A stretch of 64,000 nt of DNA, from assembly GCA_020638735.1 (NCBI GenBank), contig JACKHZ010000008.1, positions 124,001 through 188,000 of the forward strand, given 5' to 3'. The notes under the pieces are model-generated. The model ran no database searches and was not told where the DNA came from. It was given only the letters and a program-made list of their open reading frames with translations. Shown piece by piece: positions 1 to 9,017 of the stretch. Made by a program: the position numbers and the translations under genes. The DNA is from Planctomycetota bacterium. Lineage in GTDB: Bacteria > Planctomycetota > UBA1135 > UBA2386. Numbering within the stretch: the stretch's first letter is position 1; each line of letters begins with the position of its first letter.

Positions 1-1353
1 CTCGTTGCGCAGCTGCCGCACGTTGCCCGGCCACGGGTTGGCGCACAGCGCCTGCGCCATCGCCGCGTCGAGCGCCACCGGCGCGACGCCGCGCTGTTCG
101 GCGAGCTGCGCCAGCACCGACGCGGCGATCGCCAGCACGTCGTCGCCGCGCTCACGCAGCGGCGGCAGGTGCACCGTCACGACCGCCAGCCGGAAGTAGA
201 GATCCTCGCGCAGTCGCCCCTCGGCGATCGCGCGCCGCGGGTCGCGGTTGGTGGCGGCGACGATGCGCGCGTCGATGGCGAACTCGCGGTCGCTGCCGAC
301 CGGGCGCACTGCGCGCTGCTCGAGCGCCCGCAGCAGCTTGGCCTGCAGCTCGAGGTCCATCTCCGTGACCTCGTCGAGGAACAGGGTGCCTCCGGCGGCC
401 TGCCGCAGCAGCCCGGGACGCTCGCGATCGGCGCCGGTGAACGCGCCGCGGGTGTGACCGAACAGCTCGCTGGCCAGCAGCTCGCCGGCGATCGCCGCGA
501 CGTTGACGGCGACGAACTGGCCGGTCCGCCGTGAGCCGCGGTGCAGCGCGCGGGCGGCGAGCTCCTTGCCGGTCCCGCTCTCGCCGGTCAGCAACACCGG
601 CAGCTCGGTTTCGGCGACGCGATCGAGCACGTGCAGCGCGCGCAGCAGCGCCGGCGAGTCGCCGACCAGGCCGGGGAACGGATGCCGCAGCGCGTCGCGC
701 CCAGGCACCGCCGGTTCGGCGAGGGCGCGAGCCTGCGCCGCGACGGTCTCCTGCAGCGAGCGGTTCTGTTCGGCGAGACGGCGCGCCTGCTCCCGGTTCT
801 CGTCGAGCAGACCGTGCAGGTGCAGCACGATGGCGCCCTGGTCGGCGAAGGCCATCAGCCACGGCAGGTCGCGTTCGCCGAACGCGCCGGCCTGGAAGCG
901 ATGGTCGAGGTAGAGCAGCCCGAGCACCTGACCGCCGGCGCGCAGCGGCATGCACAACACCGAACGCAACCGCAGGTCGGCGACGCTCTGCGAGGCGGTC
1001 AGCGAGTCGCTCTGTGCGTCCTCGCTGAAGATGCCCTCCCCCTGCTCGAGCACCCGCTGCAGGATCGTCGACGAGACCTTGCGCTGCGGCTGCGCGATCG
1101 GCTCGCGATCGAAGCTGCGCGCCACCTCCACGCGGAAGCCGCCGCCGTCGACGACGCGGATCAGGAAGCCGCGCTCGGCGCCGAACAACCGCACCGCGTC
1201 GTCGACCAGGATCGTCAGCACCGCGGCGCGCCCCTGGGCTTCGGCGAGGTGGCGGTTGAGCTGCAGGATCGCCAACCAGCGCTGCCGCTCGGCGTCGCGG
1301 CCGTCGCCCCGCATCCGCTGCAGGAAGTCCGACCAACGGCGCGGCACGGTCAC
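1..1353 (-). CDS. Sigma-54-dependent transcriptional activator with GAF domain (C-terminus cut by window edge)
   Basis: This is an enhancer-binding protein that would remodel RNA polymerase carrying sigma-54. About 451 codons lie in the window. A GAF sensor region spans roughly residues 30-165 and an AAA+ domain starts near residue 230, with Walker A GESGTGKE (about residue 256) and the sigma-54 contact loop GAFTGA (about 303). The C-terminal DNA-binding helix-turn-helix would lie beyond the left edge. The start is GTG at 1353, overlapping the stop of the upstream scaffold gene as GTGA, which suggests translational coupling; an ATG about 40 bases further in is an alternative. The N-terminal GAF domain instead of a receiver suggests a small-ligand or redox signal rather than phosphorylation (inference). 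The partner sigma factor rpoN is at 25.3 kb. Confidence 0.9.
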   Translation of the reverse strand, partial: MTVPRRWSDFLQRMRGDGRDAERQRWLAILQLNRHLAEAQGRAAVLTILVDDAVRLFGAERGFLIRVVDGGGFRVEVARSFDREPIAQPQRKVSSTILQRVLEQGEGIFSEDAQSDSLTASQSVADLRLRSVLCMPLRAGGQVLGLLYLDHRFQAGAFGERDLPWLMAFADQGAIVLHLHGLLDENREQARRLAEQNRSLQETVAAQARALAEPAVPGRDALRHPFPGLVGDSPALLRALHVLDRVAETELPVLLTGESGTGKELAARALHRGSRRTGQFVAVNVAAIAGELLASELFGHTRGAFTGADRERPGLLRQAAGGTLFLDEVTEMDLELQAKLLRALEQRAVRPVGSDREFAIDARIVAATNRDPRRAIAEGRLREDLYFRLAVVTVHLPPLRERGDDVLAIAASVLAQLAEQRGVAPVALDAAMAQALCANPWPGNVRQLRNE

Positions 1354-1700
1354 GCCCCCACCGCCGCGTGCAGCGCGCGCAACAACATCGCCTCGGCGTG
1401 GTGTTCGGCGCGCTGCAGCCCGCCGTGGGCCGCGATCGCGGCGCGCAACGCCGCGTCGAGCGCGTCGAATGGCACGTCCACCAGCGCCTCCGCGCACAAC
1501 GCCGCGAGCGCCATCGTGGCCGGGCACCCGGCCGCCTGCCAACGCACGCCGAGCACCCGCCCGTCGGCGACGCGCACGCTCAGCTGCACGCGATCGCCGC
1601 ACACCGGATGCTCGGCGCGACCGAGCCTGGCGTCCGGCGTGTCGAACGCGCCGACGCCGGCGCCGCGCTCGAGCACTTCACGCAGCCGTCCCTGGACCAT
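1350..1700 (-). CDS. SufU/IscU-like iron-sulfur scaffold family protein
   Basis: A 116-residue protein of the NifU N-terminal (IscU/SufU) fold. The first conserved cysteine motif is HPVCGD (C34) and the second GCPATMALAA (C59). Members of this family assemble or accept Fe-S clusters on three cysteines. The third position, where IscU/SufU have a cysteine in a sequence like RVxCA, reads RAEHHAEAML here, so a histidine appears to replace it. It may be a divergent or non-canonical scaffold. It sits 15 bases downstream of the small lipoprotein gene and overlaps the sigma-54 activator by four bases. Whether it serves general Fe-S assembly or the neighbouring regulator cannot be told from sequence. 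Confidence 0.75.
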   Translation of the reverse strand: MVQGRLREVLERGAGVGAFDTPDARLGRAEHPVCGDRVQLSVRVADGRVLGVRWQAAGCPATMALAALCAEALVDVPFDALDAALRAAIAAHGGLQRAEHHAEAMLLRALHAAVGA

Positions 1701-1715
1701 GGCGCGGCCTGCGCC

Positions 1716-1934
1716 TCACGGACGGTCCTGGTCGCCGGCGACCCGCGGGTCGTCGATGACCGGACCCGCGCGGTCCAGACGGGTGAACTCGTCGCTGAGG
1801 AAGCGGCAACCGCTGGTGAGCAGGAGCGCCAGCAACGCCGTCAGCGCTGCGAGGCGGCGGTAGCGTCGCAGGCAGGGCGGCAGAGAGGGTAGCAGGGAGG
1901 GCCGTAGCAGGGTCCGAAAGCGCATCGACGTCAT
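1716..1934 (-). CDS. Small lipoprotein
   Basis: A 72-residue protein with a basic N-terminus, a hydrophobic stretch rich in Leu and Ala, and a lipobox LTSGC near residue 43. The mature part is only about 30 residues. It would be exported and lipid-anchored. Its start overlaps the lysA stop as ATGA, so it is probably translated from the lysA transcript. In many Gram-negative bacteria a tiny lipoprotein (LptM/YifL) precedes lysA; here the small lipoprotein follows it and I see no clear sequence match to LptM, so the link is only positional. Confidence 0.6.
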   Translation of the reverse strand: MTSMRFRTLLRPSLLPSLPPCLRRYRRLAALTALLALLLTSGCRFLSDEFTRLDRAGPVIDDPRVAGDQDRP

Positions 1935-3280
1935 CGCTCCCCCGTACCCGGCTCCCTTCCACCCGCATCGCCGGTGTCGGGCGCCGATTCTCCCGCCAGT
2001 TCGTCGGCGAACATCCCGGCGAATGTCTCGCGGCGACGCACCAGGCGAACCGCAGCTCCATCGACCAGCACTTCAGCCGCGCGCCGGCGCGTGTTGTAGT
2101 TCGACGCCATGCTGGCACCGTACGCTCCGACCGCCAGGACCGCCAGCAGGTCGCCCGGCCGACAGCGCGGCAGCGCGCGTCCGCGGGCCAGGAAGTCGCC
2201 GGTCTCACAGACCGGCCCGACCACGTCGACCGCGTGCGTCGACCGGTCGGCAGGGACCGGTGCCACGGGCACGATCGGATGCTCGGCCTGATACAGCGCC
2301 GGCCGCATCAGGTCGTTCATCGCCGCGTCGACCAGCAGGAACTCCGCGGCCCCCTGCGACTTCTCGCCGAGCACGGCGGTGACCAGGATGCCGGCGTCAC
2401 CGATCAGGAACCGCCCAGGCTCCACCACCGGCGTCCAGCCGCGCGAACGCAGCGTCGGCAGCAGCGCGGCGGCGACCGCCGCGACGTCGAGCTCGGGCCC
2501 CTTGCCGTAGCCGATGCCGAAGCCACCGCCGAGGTCGTAGTAGCGCACGCCGCGCGCCCGCGCCGGATCACCGTCGACGAAGTCACAGACCCGCTGCAGC
2601 GCTTCTGCATAGGGGCGGACCTGGTGGAGCTGACTGCCGAGGTGCACGTGGTAACCGACGAGCTCCAGCCAAGGGTCGGCGGCGATCGCCGACACCACCT
2701 CGCCGGCGCGACCGATGGCGACGCCGAACTTGTTGTGCTGCTTGCCGGTGCTGATGTAGGCGTGGGTGCCGGCATCGACGTCCGGGTTGAGCCGCAGCGC
2801 GACCCGCACCGGCCGGCCGGCGCGACGCCCGGCGGCGCTCAGCGACGGCAGCTCGTGCGGCGACTCGACGTTGAAGAACAGGATGTCCTTCGCCACCGCG
2901 GCGTCGATCTCCCACTCCTGCTTGGCGACGCCCGCGAACACCGCCCCATCGGTCGGCAGCCCGGCGGCGACCAGCCGCTCCAGCTCGCCGCCGCTGACGA
3001 GGTCGAAGCCACAGCCGGCCTCGTGCACGAGTCGCAGCAGCGACAGGTTGCTGTTGGCCTTGACCGCGTAGCAGAGGTGCGCGTCGTCGCCGAACGCGGC
3101 GCGGACGGCGGCGATTCGCTGGCGCAGCGCCGCTGCGCTGTAGACGTAGAGCGGCGTCCCGAAGCGCGCGGCGAGCCCGGCGACGTCGACTTCGTCGCAC
3201 CACAGCGCCCCGTCACGACGGGTCCACGACGGCGAACCGGCGCCTTCACAAGTCGCGCGAGCTGGCGGGTCGATCGCCAT
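1931..3280 (-). CDS. lysA: Diaminopimelate decarboxylase
   Basis: PLP-dependent enzyme that converts meso-diaminopimelate to L-lysine, the last step of lysine synthesis. It has 449 residues, close to the family length. Visible motifs are the PLP-lysine segment YAVKANSN (about residue 74), HLGSQ, the phosphate-binding GGGFGIGYG, EPGRF, CETGDFLA with the catalytic cysteine, and the C-terminal AYGASMASNYN. The first 20 residues look variable, so the exact start is uncertain. It lies 22 bases downstream of the FliA-like sigma gene and overlaps the following small lipoprotein, so the three probably share a transcript. Confidence 0.95.
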   Translation of the reverse strand: MAIDPPARATCEGAGSPSWTRRDGALWCDEVDVAGLAARFGTPLYVYSAAALRQRIAAVRAAFGDDAHLCYAVKANSNLSLLRLVHEAGCGFDLVSGGELERLVAAGLPTDGAVFAGVAKQEWEIDAAVAKDILFFNVESPHELPSLSAAGRRAGRPVRVALRLNPDVDAGTHAYISTGKQHNKFGVAIGRAGEVVSAIAADPWLELVGYHVHLGSQLHQVRPYAEALQRVCDFVDGDPARARGVRYYDLGGGFGIGYGKGPELDVAAVAAALLPTLRSRGWTPVVEPGRFLIGDAGILVTAVLGEKSQGAAEFLLVDAAMNDLMRPALYQAEHPIVPVAPVPADRSTHAVDVVGPVCETGDFLARGRALPRCRPGDLLAVLAVGAYGASMASNYNTRRRAAEVLVDGAAVRLVRRRETFAGMFADELAGESAPDTGDAGGREPGTGER

Positions 3281-3302
3281 GCGAACCGGGCGCCCCGCCC
3301 GA

Positions 3303-4253
3303 TCAGACGGCGGCCGCCGTCAGCTGGGACTTCAGGCGGTCGAGCACCTGCACGTGGATCTGGCAGATGCGCGACGCGGAGAGTCGCAGCCGGCGCGCCA
3401 CCTGACGACCGGTGAGTCCTTCCAGGTAGTGCAGCTGCAAGACCTTCCACTCGACCTTGCTCAGGCTCTGGCGGACCTGATCGAGCAGTTCCTGGCGGGC
3501 CAGCGCCTCGATCGGCGACTCCACCGCGTCGTCGGCGAGCTGCTCGAACGGGCTCTCGTCGCCCTCTTCGTGGCCGGCCTGGTCGACCGAACGCAGCACC
3601 GCGCCGTTGGGGCAGCGCAGCAGCGCGTCCTCGGAGACACCGAGCGCCTCGGCGAGCTCGCTCGACGTCGGCTCGCGCTCGAGCTCCATGCGCAGACGCG
3701 CGCGCGCCGAGTCGCGCTCGCGAACGCGCCGGCGGAACAAGCGCGGCAGGAAGTCCATGTGGCGAAGCTCGTCGAGCATCGCGCCGCGAACACGGATGCG
3801 CAGGAACGCCTCGAAGCGATCGCAGCGCGCCGGTTCGTAGGCGCCGATGGCCTGCATCAGCCCCCACATGCCGGCGTGCACGAGGTCCTGCACGTCGACG
3901 CTGCGCGGCAACCGCCCGGCCATGGTCAAGGCCATCGTCTCGACCGTCTGCCGACTCTGCTCGACGATCTGATCGAGCACTACGCGCGAGCGACGCAGCC
4001 GGTAGCGCGCGAGCAACTGCTCCGTGCTCGCCACGCGCCTGGCTCCGGCGCTGCTGGACACGGCGTCACCGGCCACGCTCTCACTGGAGCTGGCTTCGCT
4101 GGTCACGGCCTCGCTGGACACGGCCGCCGACCGGCATCGCCCCACTGCGGACGACTCGACCGCGGGTGAGGAGTGCGCCGCCGAAGACGTGTGCGCCGAA
4201 GAAGACTGCGCCGAAGGTTTCCCTACCATGTGCCACCCTGGCCGCACGGCCAC
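3303..4253 (-). CDS. FliA/WhiG-like sigma factor (sigma-28 type)
   Basis: Group 3 sigma-70 family protein. After a Ser/Ala-rich low-complexity stretch of about 75 residues, region 2 has DLVHAGMWGLMQAI and the FliA-like RIRGAMLDELR-type segment (RVRGAMLDELRHMDFLPR). Region 3 follows, then region 4 with a helix-turn-helix RLRLSASRICQIHVQ. FliA-type sigmas usually drive motility or sporulation-like regulons, but no flagellar genes occur here. The listed start has no good ribosome site. A second in-frame ATG at 4229 is preceded by AGGGTGG at suitable spacing and may be the true start. It is the first gene of a probable operon with lysA. Confidence 0.85.
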   Translation of the reverse strand: MAVRPGWHMVGKPSAQSSSAHTSSAAHSSPAVESSAVGRCRSAAVSSEAVTSEASSSESVAGDAVSSSAGARRVASTEQLLARYRLRRSRVVLDQIVEQSRQTVETMALTMAGRLPRSVDVQDLVHAGMWGLMQAIGAYEPARCDRFEAFLRIRVRGAMLDELRHMDFLPRLFRRRVRERDSARARLRMELEREPTSSELAEALGVSEDALLRCPNGAVLRSVDQAGHEEGDESPFEQLADDAVESPIEALARQELLDQVRQSLSKVEWKVLQLHYLEGLTGRQVARRLRLSASRICQIHVQVLDRLKSQLTAAAV

Positions 4254-4642
4254 CGGCTCGTCCGCTGCTTCGCGTTCGTCATCCAGCGAATCGACATCCG
4301 GTTATCCGCCCGCCCAACCGTGAACAGGATCCGTCGCGCCCCGCCGCCGCGCGACGAGGTCGCGAGGCGTTCGCCGATGGAACGCCCATCGCCCGAGCGA
4401 TGGACCGACGCGCGCGACCGCGGACTTCGCCGCATGGCGCGCGTCGTTGCCGCGTCCAACGCTGCGCTTCGTGCACTCGCTCTGCGATGCCGAACGCGCA
4501 CGAGGGACTACGTGCAGCGACCCAACCGTCGATAGCAAGGAGCGAACGAGCGGAACGGTAGCACGAACGACGCATGCGGCGCAACGCGTCACTCACACTT
4601 CGTCGCAGTGAGTCGACGGTCGCGCGGGACGCTGCGACGCGT
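4254..4642. other. Intergenic stretch between ybeY and the sigma gene
   Basis: About 390 bases upstream of the sigma factor and downstream of ybeY, both on the minus strand. The frames open here encode Arg-rich, compositionally random peptides, so I call no gene. It presumably holds the sigma/lysA promoter and the end of the purA operon transcript, but I could not pick out convincing promoter boxes or a terminator. Confidence 0.4.
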
Positions 4643-5065
4643 TCAGTCGTCGACGGCGCGCACCTTCAAGCCGAGCTGCGCGAGGATCGCGCGCTCTGCC
4701 TCGCGCATCGCGCGACGATCGCGCGCCTTCACGTCGTCGTAGCCGCACGTGTGCAGCAGGCCGTGCACGATGTAGAGCGCGACCTCGGCGCGCATCGCGT
4801 GGCCGGCACGTCGCGCCTCGCGGCGCGCGGTCTCGACGCTGACCACGATCTCCGCTTCGCCGTCGAGTTCGAACGACATCACGTCGGTCGGCGTCGGGTC
4901 GCCGAGGTGCTCGCCGTGCAACGCGGCGATCTCCGCGTCGTCGGTCAGCAGCAGCGACACGACCAGGTCGCGGCGGCCGACGTGTCGGCGCACGGCATCG
5001 ACAACCCGTTCGACGAAGGCACGTTGCGTGCGGGGGCGGAAGCGGTCGACGAGTTCCAGCGTCAC
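4643..5065 (-). CDS. ybeY: Endoribonuclease YbeY (third metal ligand changed)
   Basis: A 140-residue member of the YbeY family, metal-dependent endoribonucleases for 16S rRNA 3'-end maturation and ribosome quality control. The signature is HGLLHTCGYDD at residues 101-111. The first two zinc-ligand histidines (H101, H105) are present, but the usual final histidine of GYDH is Asp (D111), which could still bind metal. The start overlaps the phoH stop by four bases (ATGA), matching the very common phoH-ybeY pairing, which supports the call. It is the last gene of the purA operon. Confidence 0.9.
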   Translation of the reverse strand: MTLELVDRFRPRTQRAFVERVVDAVRRHVGRRDLVVSLLLTDDAEIAALHGEHLGDPTPTDVMSFELDGEAEIVVSVETARREARRAGHAMRAEVALYIVHGLLHTCGYDDVKARDRRAMREAERAILAQLGLKVRAVDD

Positions 5066-6096
5066 CGCTGCGCCCCGTCGTCCGACGGCCCGTCATCCGA
5101 CCGGTCGACACGCACGCCGAAGCGCTCTTCACCGCGATGACGGCGGTCGAACTCGTCGTAGGCGCGCACGATGCGGCTGACGACCTTGTGGCGCACGACG
5201 TCGTCGGCGCCGAGCTTGGCGATGCCGATGCCCTCGACCCCGTGCAGCCGCCGCAACGCGTCGGCGAGCCCCGAGCGCACGTTGTGCGGCAGGTCGACCT
5301 GCGACGGGTCGCCGGTGACGACCATGCGCGAGCTCTCGCCCAATCGCGTCAGGAACATCAGCATCTGCTGCACGGTGGTGTTCTGCGCCTCGTCGAGGAT
5401 GACGAACGCCTGGTTGAGGGTGCGGCCGCGCATGTAGGCCAGCGGGCAGACCTCCACCACCTCGCTCTCGAGCCAGCGCACGCGGGTGCGCGGGTCCAGC
5501 AGGTCCTGCAGCGCGTCGTGCATCGGCCGCAGATAGGGATCGATCTTGGCCTGGAAGTCGCCGGGCAGGAAGCCGAGCTTCTCGCCGGCCTCGACCGCCG
5601 GTCGCACCAGCACGAGCCGGCGCACCGCGCCCGACTTCATCGCCTCGATCGCCTTGGCGACCGCCAGGTAGGTCTTGCCGGTGCCGGCCGGACCGACGCC
5701 GAACACGACGTCGTGCTGGTCGATGCACTCGAGGTAGCGTTGCTGCCCTTCGGTGCGGGCGCGCACCACGCCGTTGCCGCTCGGCCGCGGCGCCCCCTCG
5801 GGCAGCGGCGCGCCGTCGGCGCGCACCGGCTGGCCGAGCGTCGAGCGGAGCTGCGCGGCGACGTCCTGCGTGCCGAGCCGCCGCCCCGACCGCATCGCGT
5901 GCAGGCACTGCTCGATGACCGCGTGCACGACCGCCACGTGCTCGGCGTCGCCGAGCAGGCGCAGGTTGCCGTCGCGCGCGAGCACCGACACGCCGTGCAG
6001 TTCGCGGATCAACCGCGCGTTGCTGTCGAGCGGGCCGAGCAGCGTGCGCGCTTCGTCCACCGACTGCACCGGGATGCTGATGTCCGCGTCACTCAT
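5062..6096 (-). CDS. phoH: PhoH-like ATPase
   Basis: A 344-residue PhoH-family P-loop ATPase with an N-terminal KH-like region. Walker A is GPAGTGKT (about residue 135) and Walker B is ILDEAQN (about 233). PhoH-like proteins paired with YbeY are thought to act in RNA metabolism; the biochemical role is poorly defined. It lies 19 bases downstream of cdsA and overlaps ybeY by four bases. The C-terminal 30 residues are acidic and low complexity. Confidence 0.93.
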   Translation of the reverse strand: MSDADISIPVQSVDEARTLLGPLDSNARLIRELHGVSVLARDGNLRLLGDAEHVAVVHAVIEQCLHAMRSGRRLGTQDVAAQLRSTLGQPVRADGAPLPEGAPRPSGNGVVRARTEGQQRYLECIDQHDVVFGVGPAGTGKTYLAVAKAIEAMKSGAVRRLVLVRPAVEAGEKLGFLPGDFQAKIDPYLRPMHDALQDLLDPRTRVRWLESEVVEVCPLAYMRGRTLNQAFVILDEAQNTTVQQMLMFLTRLGESSRMVVTGDPSQVDLPHNVRSGLADALRRLHGVEGIGIAKLGADDVVRHKVVSRIVRAYDEFDRRHRGEERFGVRVDRSDDGPSDDGAQR

Positions 6097-6115
6097 CGGC
6101 GGCGAGTCTACGCCG

Positions 6116-6982
6116 TCAGGTCAGCCAGACCAGGATCAGGAACCAGGCACAGAACGAGAACAGCAGGCTGTCGACGAGGTCCAGGATGCCGCCGTGGGCC
6201 GGCAGCAGGTTGGAGCTGTCCTTCTGTCCGCAGCGCCGCTTCAGCAGCGACTCGATCAGATCGCCGGTCTGGGTCGTGAAGTTGAGCAGCACGCCGGTGC
6301 CGAGCGCCGCCCACAGCGGCAGCTCGATACGGTCCGCCAACAGCCACACCGCGAGTCCCCAGGCCAGCGCGATCGACGTGACCAGGCTGCCGATCGCGCC
6401 CTCGACGGTCTTGCCCGGGCTGATGTGCGGGATCAGCTTGTGCCGGCCGAACAGCCGCCCGAAGCAGTAGCCGCCGATGTCGCCGCCCTTGCAGATCAGC
6501 ACCACGTAGATCACCGACGGCAGGCAGCGGAAGCAGGTGCCCATCGCCAGGTACATCGGCCAGGCGACCATGACGAAGCCGAGCAGCGTGGCGCCCTGAC
6601 GCTCGAGACCCTTCTGCATGTTGTCGCGGCCCAGCGAGCGCAGCGCCAACGGGAACAGCAGCAGCAGCGTACCGACCACCAGCGGGTACAGCTCGTGGTC
6701 GAGGTCGTGCCAGCCGAACGGGAAGGCGGCGATCAGCAGCACCACGGTGGCGACCACCAGCGTGCGCAGTCCGACCTCGAAGCCGCCGGCGCGCAGCAGT
6801 CGACCGAACTCCCAGGCGCCGCCGATGCCGAGCAGACCGAGCAGGCCGGCCGACAGGCTGCCTTCCTTGATCCCGGCCTCGCGCAGACCGAACGCGCCGG
6901 TCAGGTCGAGCCAGTAGATGCCGCCGATCACCAGCAGCATCGTCGGCGCCAGCACGGCGCGGGTTCCGAGGTCGCTCGCCAT
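6116..6982 (-). CDS. cdsA: Phosphatidate cytidylyltransferase (CDP-diglyceride synthase)
   Basis: Integral membrane enzyme making CDP-diacylglycerol from phosphatidate and CTP, the branch point of phospholipid synthesis. It has 288 residues with many hydrophobic helices. The C-terminal CDP-synthase signature is recognisable: LLKRRCGQKDSSNLLPAHGG followed by DLVD. The usual Arg between the two aspartates is Leu, a small deviation. The start ATG shares one base with the uppS stop (TGATG), which rules out the longer upstream reading of this frame. The uppS-cdsA order is widespread in bacteria. Confidence 0.93.
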   Translation of the reverse strand: MASDLGTRAVLAPTMLLVIGGIYWLDLTGAFGLREAGIKEGSLSAGLLGLLGIGGAWEFGRLLRAGGFEVGLRTLVVATVVLLIAAFPFGWHDLDHELYPLVVGTLLLLFPLALRSLGRDNMQKGLERQGATLLGFVMVAWPMYLAMGTCFRCLPSVIYVVLICKGGDIGGYCFGRLFGRHKLIPHISPGKTVEGAIGSLVTSIALAWGLAVWLLADRIELPLWAALGTGVLLNFTTQTGDLIESLLKRRCGQKDSSNLLPAHGGILDLVDSLLFSFCAWFLILVWLT

Positions 6983-7734
6983 CACAGCACCTTGCCGAAC
7001 TTGCGCACCCGGCGACCGTAGTCGCGGAACGCGGCGTGCAGCTGTTCCTTGCCGAACTCCGGCCAGCAGACGTCGGCGACGTGCAGCTCGGAGTAGCTGA
7101 CCTGCCACAGCAGGAAGTTGCTGATGCGCTGCTCGCCGGCGGTGCGGATCAGGATGTCGGGGTCCGGCAGCGACGGCTGGTAGAGCGCGTCGTGGATCGC
7201 CTGCTCGTCGATCGCCTCGGGCTGCAGTTCGCCGCGCGCGACCCGACCCGCGAGCTGCCGGAAGGCGTCCACCAGCTCCTGCCGGCCGCCGTAGCTGATC
7301 GCCAGGCTGAGCCGCATGCCGCCGTTGCCGGCGGTCAGCGCGATCGTCTCGTCGAGCAGCCGCAGCACGTCGGGCGCGATGCGCGCCCGGCGGCCCGAGT
7401 GCAGCAGGCGCACGTCGTTGTCCATCAGCGTGCCGCGCTCGTCGACCAGGAAGCGGGTCAGCAGCTTGAACAGCAGGTCGATCTCGCGCCGCGGGCGCTG
7501 CCAGTTCTCCTCGGAGAACGCGTACAGCACCAGCGCCTCGACGCCGAGGCGCGCGCACTCGGTGACGGTCGTGCGCACGGCGTCGATGCCGCGCTCGTGG
7601 CCGCGGATGCGCTCGAGTCCGGCGCGCTTCGCCCAGCGGCCGTTGCCGTCCATGATCACGGCGACGCTGCGCGGCACGACCATCTCGTCGGCCTGCCCGC
7701 CGCCGCCGCTGGCCTTGTCCGCGCGCCGGCTCAC
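6982..7734 (-). CDS. uppS: Isoprenyl transferase (undecaprenyl diphosphate synthase)
   Basis: Cytoplasmic cis-prenyltransferase that makes the lipid carrier for peptidoglycan and surface polysaccharides. The motif IMDGNGRWA with the catalytic Asp is near the N-terminus, with SEENWQRP and the C-terminal RTAGEQRISNFLLWQ. About 250 residues from GTG 7734, which overlaps the purA stop as GTGA. An in-frame ATG at 7683 would give 233 residues and is the alternative start; neither has a strong ribosome site. It sits between purA and cdsA. Confidence 0.93.
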   Translation of the reverse strand: MSRRADKASGGGGQADEMVVPRSVAVIMDGNGRWAKRAGLERIRGHERGIDAVRTTVTECARLGVEALVLYAFSEENWQRPRREIDLLFKLLTRFLVDERGTLMDNDVRLLHSGRRARIAPDVLRLLDETIALTAGNGGMRLSLAISYGGRQELVDAFRQLAGRVARGELQPEAIDEQAIHDALYQPSLPDPDILIRTAGEQRISNFLLWQVSYSELHVADVCWPEFGKEQLHAAFRDYGRRVRKFGKVL

Positions 7735-9017
7735 CGCTTGATGACCTGGTCGCGGCCGGGTCCGACCGAGATCGTGCGCGCCTGCAGACCGGTGCGCTGC
7801 TCGATCGCCTGCACGTAGGCGCGGGCGTTCGCCGGCAGGTCCTCGAACCGACGCACCTCGCGCAGGTTCTCGGTGAAGCCCGGCAGGTCCTCGAACACCG
7901 GCTCGACCCGTTCGAGGTCGAAGGCCGGGAACTGCTCGGTCAGCGAGCCGTCGGGCAGCCGGTAGGCGACCGCCAGCCGCAGCGTGTCGAAGCCCTGCAG
8001 CACGTCGAGGTTGGTCAGCACCAGCTCGTCGGCGCCGGAGACCGCGCCCGAGTAGCGCACCGCGACCGTGTCGAACCAGCCGCAGCGGCGCGGCCGCCCG
8101 GTGGTCGAACCGTACTCGTTGCCCGCCTTGCGCAGCCGCTCGCCGACCTCGCCGTGCAGCTCGGTCGGGAACGGACCTTCGCCGACGCGGGTCGCGTAGG
8201 CCTTGACGATGCCGATCGTGCGCATCGCGTGCGGCGGCAGGCCGGTGCCCGAGAACGAGCCGCCGGTGCTGGCGTGCGAGCTGGTGACGAACGGGTAGGT
8301 GCCCTGCTCGAGGTCGAGCAGGCAGCCCTGCGCGCCCTCCATCAGGATGCGGCGACCGTCGTTGCGCGCGCGGCGCAGCACGGCGCCGGCGTCGACGATG
8401 CCCGCGCGCAACCGCTCGCCGGCCTCGCTGAGCTCGGCGAACTGCTGCTCGACGTCGATCGACTCGAGCCCGACCGGGCCGAACCAGGCGTTCTTCTGCT
8501 CGGCGATCCCCTGCAGCGCGCGGCGCAGGTTGTCGGGTCGGATCAGGTCGCCCATGCGCAGGCCGACGCGCGCGCAGCGGTCGCTGTAGGCCGGGCCGAT
8601 GCCGCGGCCGGTGGTGCCGATGCGGCCGGAGCTGCGCACCTGCTCGCCCCACGCGTCCTGTCGGCGGTGCGCCGCGAGGATCACGTGCGCGCGCTCGCTG
8701 ATCAGCAGGTTGCGGCCGAGCTCGACCGGGATGCCGCGCTCCTGGACCATCGCGATCTCGCGGCAAAGGTGCAGCGGGTCGACGACGACGCCGTTGCCGA
8801 TGATGTTGACGGTGTGTTCCCGCACGATGCCGGAAGGCACCAGGTGCAGGACGATCTTGCCGGCGGTGGGCAGCGAATCGGGCAGGACCAGCGTGTGACC
8901 AGCGTTGTGGCCACCACCGAAGCGGACGACGAAGTCTGCGTCGGCGGCCAGGTAGTCGATGACTTTGCCCTTGCCTTCGTCACCCCAGAGGATGCCAACG
9001 ACACAGGTAGTGGGCAT
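7731..9017 (-). CDS. purA: Adenylosuccinate synthetase
   Basis: GTP-dependent synthesis of adenylosuccinate from IMP and aspartate, the first committed step to AMP. It has 428 residues, the usual length. The start at ATG 9017 places the P-loop-like WGDEGKGK at about residue 11, followed by GGGHNAGHT, the GTTGRGIGPAYSD IMP-loop region and the C-terminal SVGPGRDQ. It is the first gene of the run purA-uppS-cdsA-phoH-ybeY. The other side is a divergent intergenic region shared with the gene at 9180. Confidence 0.95.
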   Translation of the reverse strand: MPTTCVVGILWGDEGKGKVIDYLAADADFVVRFGGGHNAGHTLVLPDSLPTAGKIVLHLVPSGIVREHTVNIIGNGVVVDPLHLCREIAMVQERGIPVELGRNLLISERAHVILAAHRRQDAWGEQVRSSGRIGTTGRGIGPAYSDRCARVGLRMGDLIRPDNLRRALQGIAEQKNAWFGPVGLESIDVEQQFAELSEAGERLRAGIVDAGAVLRRARNDGRRILMEGAQGCLLDLEQGTYPFVTSSHASTGGSFSGTGLPPHAMRTIGIVKAYATRVGEGPFPTELHGEVGERLRKAGNEYGSTTGRPRRCGWFDTVAVRYSGAVSGADELVLTNLDVLQGFDTLRLAVAYRLPDGSLTEQFPAFDLERVEPVFEDLPGFTENLREVRRFEDLPANARAYVQAIEQRTGLQARTISVGPGRDQVIKR

